DNA from: a virus | IMG/VR virus record: IMGVR_UViG_3300020470_001313 | Location: 62,001 to 126,000 of that record | Strand: one strand, 5' to 3' | DNA: 64,000 nt | Shown here: positions 16,501-24,400 of the stretch, one piece after another | How positions within the stretch are numbered: position 1 is the stretch's first letter | Layout: the number at the start of each line of letters is the position of its first letter | The notes under the pieces: model-generated | Databases searched by the model: none | The model's input: the letters and a program-made list of their open reading frames with translations, nothing else | What the model was told of the DNA's origin: nothing | Program-made: the position numbers and the translations under genes

Positions 16501-17881
16501 TAGTTGCTCCATCAAATGTTACATCGGGGTCACTGAAGTAAGATCTGACGTTAATATCAATCTCTCCACTGCCACTGTCGCCAGTATTATTAGCACCGAA
16601 TAGAAGATTCCCTGAAGTATCGTTAATTTTAACATAGTTTAAATAATCAAATCCATGATGTGAACCAGCTACAGTTAATTCCTGATCTAGTTCAAAGTGT
16701 TGTTGCGTGTTGTTATCAGAGAAGGATATTCTATTGTTTTGAAGTTGAGTATTATCAACACCCAAAGCACTGATGCTGACATGACCGTTATCATCAACAT
16801 CAAAATCTTCCTGTGCAAAGGAAGCGAGACCTTTCTGTTCCGTCTTCGCCGCAGCAAGATATCTCCATCCTCCAGTATCAGAAGCATCCGTATGAGTAGG
16901 TGCGCCACCTCCAGACGCAATGCCTGTAATAGCCTGATAAACCTTCGTAGCGTTCTCAATAATATCGTAACGTACATATGTTGTACCTGCATTATAAGCA
17001 GCATACTTACTACCTTCTATTGCAGTAGCAATAGGAATAGTTTCTGCTGAAGTAAATCTACCCCACTGATCAACTGTGAATTGTGTTGTGTTTACAGTTA
17101 TATCAGAGTTAGTTGGAAGATCATCACCACCAACTGAAATAAGAGCTGGAGCATTATATGCACCAACATTAGCAATGAACTCTGCTTCTGATGCAATAGT
17201 TGTATCAATAAGGTCAATAGTTGGGTTACCAGCTACACCACTACCATTAACAATAGAAATCTTACCAGAAGAACCCTGAAGAGTTCTAGGAATCATATTA
17301 CCTGCTGATGCCCTAGTAATCAAACCTGTTGCAGTCATTCCTGCAATAGATGTTAAGTCAGTATCTAATGGTTGTACGTCTGTTAAACCGAGATCAACAT
17401 AAGAAGAAGGTGAAGCACCTGTAGTAATCCTACCTTTCGCGTCTACTGTTACCTTTGTATATTGCCCTGAAGAAGTTGTTGTACCATCATAATGTGGTAA
17501 TGTAGTTAAGATCTGTAATTGTGCCGATATTGATAAGTTAGAAGATCCATCAAATGTGCCCGAACCTGCTAAGTCACTTGATAACTGTATCTGACGTGGG
17601 TTTGCTAGTCTGGATGCTGTAGCAGCATTACCGATAACAGTTGCGGTGATAGATCCTGCACTAAAATTACCGTCTGCGTCCCTTGCGACAAGAGTGTTTG
17701 CTGTGTTAGCAACTGACTCTATCGGTCTAGCATATGGCAGCGTGTTCCAACCCCTAACACCATCACCAATTTTGAATCGGTTTGTATCAAGTTCAATTCC
17801 AAGTTCACCTTGGGCTAACGTTGGGTTTTCGTTTGCCCACTCTTGAGCACCCCCTCGTCTTAGTTGAATTCTATTAGCCAT
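10523..17881 (-). CDS. Large fibre-like virion protein (2,452 aa)
   Basis: A very long, repetitive, beta-rich protein, probably a tail or neck fibre. Residues 1-53 match the N-terminal domain of phage tropism proteins (IQLRRGGAQEWANENPTLAQ, then FKIGDGVRGWNTLPYA). At about 290-347 there is a binding-module-like stretch with APTHTDASDTGGWRYLAA. A module with VDDPIVTLGG and RGVEFRYYD occurs at about 561-651 and again, diverged, at about 1250-1333. Several LVARD-GNFSAG segments recur. Residues about 1748-2305 hold eight copies of a repeat of about 70 aa, followed by short AIHGN repeats (about 2312-2390). It lies directly before gp13, where T4 has fibre and whisker genes. A TATAAATA box lies 39 nt upstream. 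The exact structural role is unknown. Confidence 0.85.
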   Translation of the reverse strand: MANRIQLRRGGAQEWANENPTLAQGELGIELDTNRFKIGDGVRGWNTLPYARPIESVANTANTLVARDADGNFSAGSITATVIGNAATASRLANPRQIQLSSDLAGSGTFDGSSNLSISAQLQILTTLPHYDGTTTSSGQYTKVTVDAKGRITTGASPSSYVDLGLTDVQPLDTDLTSIAGMTATGLITRASAGNMIPRTLQGSSGKISIVNGSGVAGNPTIDLIDTTIASEAEFIANVGAYNAPALISVGGDDLPTNSDITVNTTQFTVDQWGRFTSAETIPIATAIEGSKYAAYNAGTTYVRYDIIENATKVYQAITGIASGGGAPTHTDASDTGGWRYLAAAKTEQKGLASFAQEDFDVDDNGHVSISALGVDNTQLQNNRISFSDNNTQQHFELDQELTVAGSHHGFDYLNYVKINDTSGNLLFGANNTGDSGSGEIDINVRSYFSDPDVTFDGATNQTISKTGDGNFTLGISQNSANARNLTLVAANTGAGTSNVVIQAEDTVTIDATEATGKVHIEDVKIQTNYIATSNATMYLDPGDDRAITGTVVVSGDLQVDGTTTTVNSTTLAVDDPIVTLGGDTAPASDDNKDRGVEFRYYDASAKIGFFGYDDSAADLGGHTGAFTFLYDATNTSEVFSGTDAGVIAGNLKLTTNTNSTSNTTGDLVVAGGVGITQDVNIGGTLDVDTNFRTHGTSRFDDNIVFQGASKTLELKNGSGTTKTTLHTTTGNVDIGGVLNQTGNIDAAAQLNVAGLVHFESTDNPDILSGAPHSIQNNDYGALRVDGGAYFDKNVLFNGDLYLNGDFNQQEDATENYGLRNYLSIRYKLRTGSVSAYTPSYSNHNTSNLRVYGGAGINTSLHIGGTGTGEGLFVGKKNSGDTVKFSVDGPTGNTVVGISSTGSATVGTFTVHGDTTLGRDVQIDGDVTVTGATEFNSTVDVDADFAVRNGTTDKFFVDNVTGNTNIEGTLTADGHTELNSTLNVDSNTTIGGTLEVTNNSEFNGTVDVDNDFAVRSGTTDKFTVASSTGNTIIKGTLNGQDAVDFDSTLNVDGATTIQDDLIVKSDNKMFKIQTAGAVDKFTVDTDNGNTNISGTLDVSLAAGINNTLGVTGITSITNNTQQTLTGSYAADGSLQVTGGVGIARDTAIGGSARVYGNLETTGTLTQTDDAAFAGKITITDTKDITSFADAQVSLTTAGGARVDKNLYTGGDFIVYDTVGTQNSFFVDTSSGNAEVRNNFQVGGNLTVLGSTTTVESTVTTVEDPVMTLGGATAPTSNDGLDRGIEFRYYDTAARIGFLGWDNNLNTFRLLTDATNSAETFSGTDGTLQVGAVNITGAGTALDVDNNVNVDGTITVDGQLISQVSSGPALVIPNTVKITNLNADLLDGMTTATAATNSTVVARDSSGDFSAHIITVESAAGAGAGIQGNATSADVWKTARTLTIDGVVNGSVSVNGSADFTVTTTYDDADITALAGMSGTGLVARTAANTYAQRTIQVSGGGIGITNGGGVAGDPSITITSNSANSANNLVIRDASGNFAAGVITASLTGSVTGNVTGNLLAATTDSKNIKPDTDSSYTLGTTTHRWSKIWTDDIEAGGTITGNVTGNLTGDVTGNADTATALETARNIGGVSFDGTAAINLPGVNTAGNQDTSGNAATATALATARNIGGTAFDGTGDITPATATQAANLNNHDTADLAEGTNLYYTEARVQAKLDNAYAQLSAMLNNLATSTTLTLNLSGDPTPGTVVSLGSITASGLGGFSAGTAVATSGGTGTGLTVDTTVNAAGAITALAVNGAGSGYLIGDNLQITNPNLGGVSTLNLGTLSGGVGGFSSATGVATTGGSGSGLTFDTTVDGNGNITNIAVNAPGTGYANGETITVVNANAGGASTVDTLVGGTGYANGTAIATTGGSGSGLTLNLTTSNGVVTNAAINAAGTGYAVDDTITIVNANATGVRTLGSIATAGTGYAAGSGIATTASGSGTGLTADITVDGNGAVTGVTINDDGSGYANAETITITNANASGVKTLGSIASGGTGYGTGTALATTSSGSGTGLTVDVTVTNGVVDGVSINNDGSGYAASEVITIANANASGVNTLGTITAAGSGYSAGSAIATTSGGSGTGLTVDITVNGSGGVTGVTVNNDGLNYANSDSITITNANASGVATLGSITAAASGYSAGTVATTTGGSGSGLTVTVAVNGSGSVTGMTIVNDGSGYAASDTITLTNANATGVETLNSIMVAGTGYPASQTITGVSTTTNNSGTGLTLDITTNSSGHVVSAVINNDGTGYAASDTITIDGSGDGNAVTGVAAIHGNATTTVGAIHGSTATLSVGAIHGNGATIPVSAIHGNSATIPVSAIHGNSSTIDIATIFANATINTATVFTHATFALADITTMEVGATVTGATSGTTGVITAMGTSLITVDNVDGFFKVGEAVAANDVTTLTISSFA
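10700..10950 (-). repeat. Short tandem repeat array, AIHGN-type 12-residue units
   Basis: Within the fibre gene, five units beginning AIHG (for example AIHGNSATIPVS) repeat every 11-12 residues and decay into TIFANATINTA and TVFTHATFALA units. The DNA shows the matching CCATGAAT-GC word about every 36 nt. The array may form a narrow beta-helix-like stem; that is inference. Confidence 0.85.
10960..12640 (-). repeat. Eight tandem copies of a ~70-aa beta repeat
   Basis: Unit of about 210 nt encoding a pattern like TLGSI..AGTGYAAG, then GSGTGLT.DITV, G.VTG..INNDGSGYA and TITI.NANASG. Two Gly-Tyr turns occur per unit. The inner copies are most alike and the outer ones diverged, as expected for unequal recombination or replication slippage. 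Confidence 0.9.
13885..14135 (-). repeat. Duplicated fibre module, copy 2
   Basis: About 84 residues carrying VEDPVMTLGG, RGIEFRYYDTAARIGF and ATNSAETFSGTDG. It is a diverged copy of the module at 15930-16200 in the same protein, implying internal duplication. Confidence 0.8.
15930..16200 (-). repeat. Duplicated fibre module, copy 1
   Basis: About 90 residues carrying VDDPIVTLGG, RGVEFRYYDASAKIGF and ATNTSEVFSGTDAG, matching copy 2 at 13885-14135. Copy 1 has a few extra residues (DLGGHTGA) in the middle. Confidence 0.8.
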
Positions 17882-17919
17882 TTGTTATATATTCGTGATG
17901 GGCACAGATCTATCCTAGA

Positions 17920-17927
17920 TATTTATA
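17920..17927 (-). promoter_or_regulatory. Late promoter for the 2,452-aa fibre and neck/packaging operon
   Basis: Perfect TATAAATA on the minus strand in the 80-nt gap before the fibre gene, 38 nt from its ATG and immediately after a Rho-independent terminator. It probably starts a transcript covering the fibre, gp13, gp14, gp15 and gp16. Confidence 0.8.
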
Positions 17928-17930
17928 ACA

Positions 17931-17957
17931 AAAAAAGAAGGGGTCATGTGACCCCTG
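17931..17957 (-). terminator. Rho-independent terminator
   Basis: On the minus strand, GGGGTCACATGACCCC (17940-17955) forms a 7-bp GC-rich stem with a 2-nt loop, or 6 bp with 4 nt. It is followed at once by TTCTTTTTTT. It begins 6 nt after the stop of the 74-aa gene and ends the upstream baseplate transcript just before the next late promoter. Confidence 0.9.
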
Positions 17958-17961
17958 ACCT

Positions 17962-18186
17962 TTATTCTTCAGTTGTAACTTCATCTACTGCTGGAGGACC
18001 GTCCTCAAGATACTGCAAAGTCTCTAGCGCACCTTGCAATTTGAGAGCAGTAGTCTCATTTTCTTTAATTTTTGCTGCCAATTGATTGTTTTCATTAACC
18101 AATTTGGTTAGTCTCTCAGTGAATTGAGCTTTCAATTCTTCAGGAGATACCTTTTCAACTGGGTTCTCAGTTGGAGTTGCTGTCAT
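17962..18186 (-). CDS. Small coiled-coil protein (74 aa)
   Basis: A 74-aa acidic protein. Residues 14-60 form a probable coiled coil (LKAQFTERLTKLVNENNQLA), with a Pro-rich acidic tail. No family is recognised. Its start overlaps the end of the 89-aa gene by 20 nt and it ends at a strong terminator, so it is the last gene of the baseplate transcript. It could be a chaperone or a short trimerising virion component; neither is shown. Confidence 0.75.
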   Translation of the reverse strand: MTATPTENPVEKVSPEELKAQFTERLTKLVNENNQLAAKIKENETTALKLQGALETLQYLEDGPPAVDEVTTEE

Positions 18187-18436
18187 TTTCTTTATTAAGT
18201 AAGAGTTTCAGTAGGTCTTTGACATCGCCTATATCAGATTTTAACCCATCTACGTCATTTTGTAAAGTGGTAAAATCTTTTTTCTTAGCTTGTCTTGCTT
18301 CATATTGTGCCATGTACTCATCGTACTTGGCAACGTTGCAGTTAACAACTGCATTTGAATAAGGATCACGATACCACCCATCCTGTCCTTCAACAGGAAT
18401 GAGATCTTCGGTAAAGTTAATTTCGTTATCAATCAT
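18167..18436 (-). CDS. Hypothetical protein (89 aa)
   Basis: An 89-aa protein with a conserved-looking N-terminus (VEGQDGWYRDPYSNAVVNCN) and a helical C-terminal half with heptad-like spacing (LQNDVDGLKSDIGDVKDLLK). The start overlaps the stop of the 2,484-aa gene as ATGA, indicating translational coupling. No family can be named. The DGWYRDPYSNAVVN stretch suggests a short folded head followed by a coiled coil, perhaps a small virion or assembly protein. Confidence 0.75.
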   Translation of the reverse strand: MIDNEINFTEDLIPVEGQDGWYRDPYSNAVVNCNVAKYDEYMAQYEARQAKKKDFTTLQNDVDGLKSDIGDVKDLLKLLLNKENDSNSN

Positions 18437-21400
18437 TTAGCAAGTGCTATAGCACGGAAGTCAGAGATTAAAGGAACACGAGCTTGGTTTGTAGAACGCA
18501 TTACAATTTTAACTTGCATTGCGTTAAAGTTCAAACCTTTAACTTCATATTCATAGTCTTTCCAAAGTTCCTCTTCAGTAGCAGTTGAGTTATAGTTAGT
18601 CTGATAACCCATGTTGACCCACTGTTGCTCATCTATATTTCCAGTTGATCCAACAGGAACAACCTTATAATAGATTGAAATAGTAGTGTCAGGATGTCTA
18701 CTAGCAGCGAAAGAAACCGTCAAAGCAGTTGCCTTGGTTGCGAGTTTAGTAAGACGTGTAATGTATATAGCTTCGTTTGGATCGCCCTTCGCTACGGTTG
18801 ACCAGTCACTATTTGTACTGAATCCACTGTCACCACTTTGCATGAAATAACCTGATCCACTCGTACTAGAACTACTAATATTATTAATTCTATTAGAAGT
18901 AGTTATCAAAGAAGAACGGTCAAGGTCAATGACAGGTGATACGTTATCAGCTTCACTAGTTAATATACATTCCATAGTGAATGATTTATTACCACTTAAT
19001 TCATTGTCTTCATTGAGTTTAGAGCAAATCATACGAGGAGTTGGGAATACATTCTGTTCGTTTAGAATAACATCCTCAAATACACCATCGTTTATAAATG
19101 ATTGCTGAGTCATATTTGCTGCCTTACCATCATTCATGGAAGTACCAGTGACAGTATTACATCTAGCACGAATTGAGGTCTTAGGTAGAACCATAGTCTT
19201 CATGTTAGGTGTCAATACTTCAAACGGTAAGTTCTGAGTTGCAACACCGAATAAACCACCTGAACGTATGCCAGCAGTAGCAACAGAATCCAAGTGAAGC
19301 ATATAAGTGTCCATAGTAGGACAAGATATTGAGGTGTGAACCTTATTAATTTCTGTTAGAGGAACACCATCAATGTTGTAACAGAATACTGGTTCTGCAT
19401 TAGCATGAGCAGCAGCCGTAGTACCACCAGCACCTCTACCAGCAGCATTAGGTACTGTGACGGTCTTTCCATCAGAAGAAATTGCACTATACTGTATAAT
19501 TTCATCTTCAATTCTTAAGTAACCAGGATTACTTACAGAAATTGCAACACCATTAACTATCTGATGGAATACGCCAGCAGACTCAACACTAATTGAAAGT
19601 GCATCAGCAGCGAGAGCAGATGTTAATACGGTTGGAGCAATCTCAGATGTAATACCTGAAATTTCAACGTTGTTTGCACGATCATGCATACCGTGGTTCT
19701 GATGATAAATCCAGCACTCACGTTCTGCATTATTATATGTTGGTTGTGCAACTGGGTATGCGTTAACACTATCACCAACAGCAGTAACACCACCACTAGC
19801 ATGTCCAGTAGCAAATGCACCAGCAGCAGTACTATTTTCTTGGTCTATCTGATCGTTAGAAGGATCAAATACACCACTTACATAACGAACTGTTAGTTCT
19901 GAAGGAACACCTGATGAACCTTCAGTAAATCCTGTTATCTGTGCTCTAGTACCACTAGAAGATCCAACAACCCATCCACCTTCAACATTATTACCTGAAT
20001 CAGGAACAGTGAATGTACCTGTAACAGGGTGTGTTAGATATAAAGTAGCAGTAGCAGCAGAAGATACAATACCTTGAACTGTATTACCAGAGTTGTCTAT
20101 AGATCCTGATAACCAAGATCCTTTAATATCTGTAATCGTAATTGTGTCAGGATCAGTTGTACTGTTGAATGCTGTAACAGTTGCTTCAGCATTAGTAGTT
20201 TCCTGATACAGACGAGCACCAACTGATATAGTATAGTTAGTACCAGTAGCAAGTGTTAGAACCTGTTGTGGTTTCAATGTCTGAACTGGGTTCTCAACCA
20301 AAGTATGTGAACCAGCATTTGCTAATCCAAGTTCTGCATTTTCAAACTTAGCAAGACCACCAGCACTAGTATCAAACTTAGCACGGTAAATTGTAAACTT
20401 CAAATCTTCGTACTGGTCAGCAGTCCACGTAGATGCGTTCTGTGACTTGAATAGTACACCAGCATAAGGCTGTTCTGATATAGTTCTATCTCCACCAATT
20501 TCTAGGTCTCCCATTCGGGATATCCAAATAGTATATTCGTTAGAGTCTGATAGTAGAACGAAACAATATTCAGTTGACTGCTTAATATAAACAGGTGCTT
20601 GGAATGTAAACGTTGTAGATACAGCAGCATTATCAGAAATATCAACGTCCTCTGGGTTTAAACTAACGTCAGAGAAAGGTAGAATAACTTTAGAAGGATA
20701 ACCATTTTCCATAGCACGAATCTGCATGGAGATTGGAATGTTCTTATCCTTACTTCCAAAGTATACGTCAACCTTAGTTAGGAATACTCCACCCTCAGTG
20801 TCAACAATGAAGGATTGTGCAACAGGGTCATACCAACCAATCTGTCTAACCTCAGTTCTAGTAGATCTAACAGTACGACTATCTGTAACAGTATCCATAA
20901 CGACTTGAGCGTTACGTATTGAGTGGATAGTCTCTTGTACAGTAGTTAAAGTACCTCTTGCTGTAAAGTTTGCTTCAGCAGATGAATCAACTGTACCTGG
21001 AACTAGAGAGTTCTTTTCACTAGATGTAAATCTAATTTGTCTAATACCAGTTGCCCAACGTGGGTTTACGTTCTTAACTGGAGGTGGTATAAAGAAACAA
21101 CCTCTAGCATATCCACGCTTATCGGTAATAAGACGACGATCTTTAACAACTGCTTTTGCACCAGAAGTTAAACCAACTAATACTTCACCAACTGCAATGT
21201 TACCTCTTGCTTTATTGTTGGTAATCTTTGCCATCTGTGCAGCATTGTGGTTTAACAATGGTGTCTGAGATGAATAGGATGTTGGTAATGCCTCATCATC
21301 AGTTGAATATGGGTTAGTATCATATACACTGTTAGGTTTAAGAACTTTCAAACGACAGTCTGAAGTCATACCTTTAACAATCTCACCCACAACAAATGGA

Positions 21401-24400
21401 GTTTCATTTGTTCTAGCATCCTCAGTTGAGTTCTTAACTAACTCAATCAACTTAGGAGTAATATAATTACTAATCTTCTTCTTATCAAAGAAGGCATAAA
21501 GTCTTGTCTTAGGCTTAGCACGAGTAATAGTATAACGAATATTTCTGGATCTCATCCAAGGAATATTGGTTTGTGATAGAATTGTATCACCCTGTGACTG
21601 CCTTGTAATTCTAGGTACAACACGAGTTCTGATACCTAAACGAGTTTGGTTATTAGTAACTGTAAATTCACGACGTTGGTGTAAGAAGAATAGACCTTGC
21701 TGACGACCTGCGTGACCCAATCTACCTAATCTACGACCACCACCTAGGTTTGTTCTAGAACGGAAGTTACGACTAGATCTTAGTCTTTCACCAGTCCAGT
21801 TAGTTGTCCATCCAGTCCACTGAGTAGGAGCAAATCCATTCTTATCAACGTTAAGATCTCTTGCTACTTGTGAGAAGTCACCTTCAACGTTCTCAACACG
21901 AGCAGGTAGACGCTTAATGTCAACCCAGTCATCAGATGATGGAAGAAGGTCAACACGTCCAATGAATGTGAAAACGTTAAATGGGTTTACGTTCTCAAGT
22001 CTTGAAGCATATGGTTGTTCAATAATTGATTCACTCTCATAAGGAAGAGTAACAACTAATGCCTCTTCAATATCTTCAATATCAAATGGAGTCAATACTA
22101 CACCAGTTGAAGTAAGATGATTAAATTCTAATGGGCAGTTATTAGTATAATGAGAAGGTCTTAGATAACCATTCTCAATATCAATAGATGCTTTGTAATC
22201 TTCATTTAGAATATCACCAACAGTATGGTCAGTGAAATCATCTACAACATAACCATTCTTAAATCTGTTTAAACCATCCTCATCGTAAGTAGTAGCATTC
22301 TGTGTCTCAGTTTCTAAAAGAGATAGTGAAGTATAGTACTCAACGTTATCCAAGCGAGTTTCAATGTTACCAATGTCACGCATTGTGTAACGTCTGTTAT
22401 TTTCAGGCTCTACTAGAACATCTCTTTCTGGATCATAACAATATGGTTTATGTTCAAGAACTGCCAATAGCATTGCTGCATCCATATGGTCAGGTTCTTG
22501 AGGTTCTTCAGCAGACTTACCTTGAACAATAGTAAATTCTCCATCATGTGTGAGGAATAGTTTATCAATTCTTGGTAGGTAATAATCAAAGTCACAACGG
22601 AATGATGTACCAGTATCCATTATGTCAAAGACTGTTGAAGTAGCATCAAAGACACGAGATTCAAAGTCAAAACATGTACAAGTTACAAAGTATGGGTTAC
22701 CAACTGTACCAGAACCATTTGCAAGTTCTTTAACACCTGGTCTGAAATCAATGGTATCACGTAAGAACATAATACCGCCTTCTGGTTTCCAGTTAGGAAT
22801 TTCAGAATAATCTATACCAACGTATGACTGAGCATTAAAGTAATCTCCTGAAGACTCATGCTTGAAGTAGTCAAATACAATTGCTAATTGATGTCTTGGT
22901 TCTGAATATGATCTTCCACGAACAAGTCTTGATACATCATAGAAGTAAGAATCTTGTCCTGGTTGTAAATTAAACTGTACCGTAATATCAGTTGATCCAT
23001 TCTCAATAGCACCATCAGCATCAGAAACAAATGCTTGAATTGTTTCTGAATTACTATTAACACCTTGTATTAATTCACCAGGTATAAATGTTCCATCAAG
23101 AACTACATGATATAATTTTAGTGTTGATGATACAAAATCTACAACTGTAGCACGAGCACCTGATGTTTGACCTTCAATTATAGTACCAGTAGCAAAGAAT
23201 GCTGTTTCAACTAAAGTTACATAAGGAACCTTAGCAGCTTCACCATCTAGTGATTCATATACTGCATGGATCTTATAAACGTCATTTAAACCAAATGTAA
23301 TTTCCTCATCTTCAATACGAGTTCCATACTTGTTACTGTAACCCAATCCAAATAACTGTTGATCTTGCTTAGTTCTAGTCTTATTAACTGCTAGAACTTG
23401 CATTTTAGATGCAGTTTTAATTTTACGTTGGACTACAGACTTAGATAATGCAACTGTAGCTTTAATAGAAGTGATATTCTTAAGTCCAGTATTAGCACCA
23501 CCTGGAGATGTTAGCGTAGCAGTCTGTCTATCGGCACCAAATGTAATTGCAATAGTACCTGCATTAACAGCAGCTTCCATGTCAATTTTAGTACCTGGTC
23601 CAGCATAGTCGTTGTTACTACCACCACCTGTGTCAATGGTTACTACAAAGTTATCATTAGAGAATGTTTCAAACTGCTCATTCTCACCAAGAGTAATTGT
23701 TGTACCACCATTGTTAATACTGGTAGCATTGTAAGTTCTATAAACTGTGAAGGACTCGTCAGAAATTGACTTAATGGAGTGCTTCGGCATGTCAATGGTA
23801 AGGTTACCATTCTGATAGTTCTTAAGAAATACTCTAGGTCTCATACGACCTACTTGACTATAATCTCCATCTACAACAGTACCTATCTTATCTGCACCGT
23901 CGCATAATACAGTCTGAGCACCTGGTGTACCAAATATAACATTGGTTCCACTATTCTTATTAGAAGCATTGACGTTAATATCAGCCTGATTAACTTTTTC
24001 TACTCTAAATGTATTGTTACCTGTTTCATCAGATAGACCTACAGTTAGAACTTCACCTGGTCTTATATCAGCAGCATAGTTAGATGCAAATCCAGTCAAT
24101 TTTGTATTAGGTAATGAACCAGTTAATACAACATTATGAGTTGAACCTTCAATCTGTTCAACAGTATTCAATAGAAGATCAGCAGTAAATACTACTTGTG
24201 AGTTTAATGCTAAATCTGCACGTCCTACAACAGAACGAGTATCGGTAAATTCATATTGCCAAAGAGCACTAATAGAAGTTAATCCAACACCATCTAATTC
24301 AATAGTTTCTCCTTGTCTGAATGTACCCTTAACATCTGTTAATTGAATAGTAGTTGTACTAATGGCACGAATAGAACCAATAGCACCTGAAGAAGCACCC

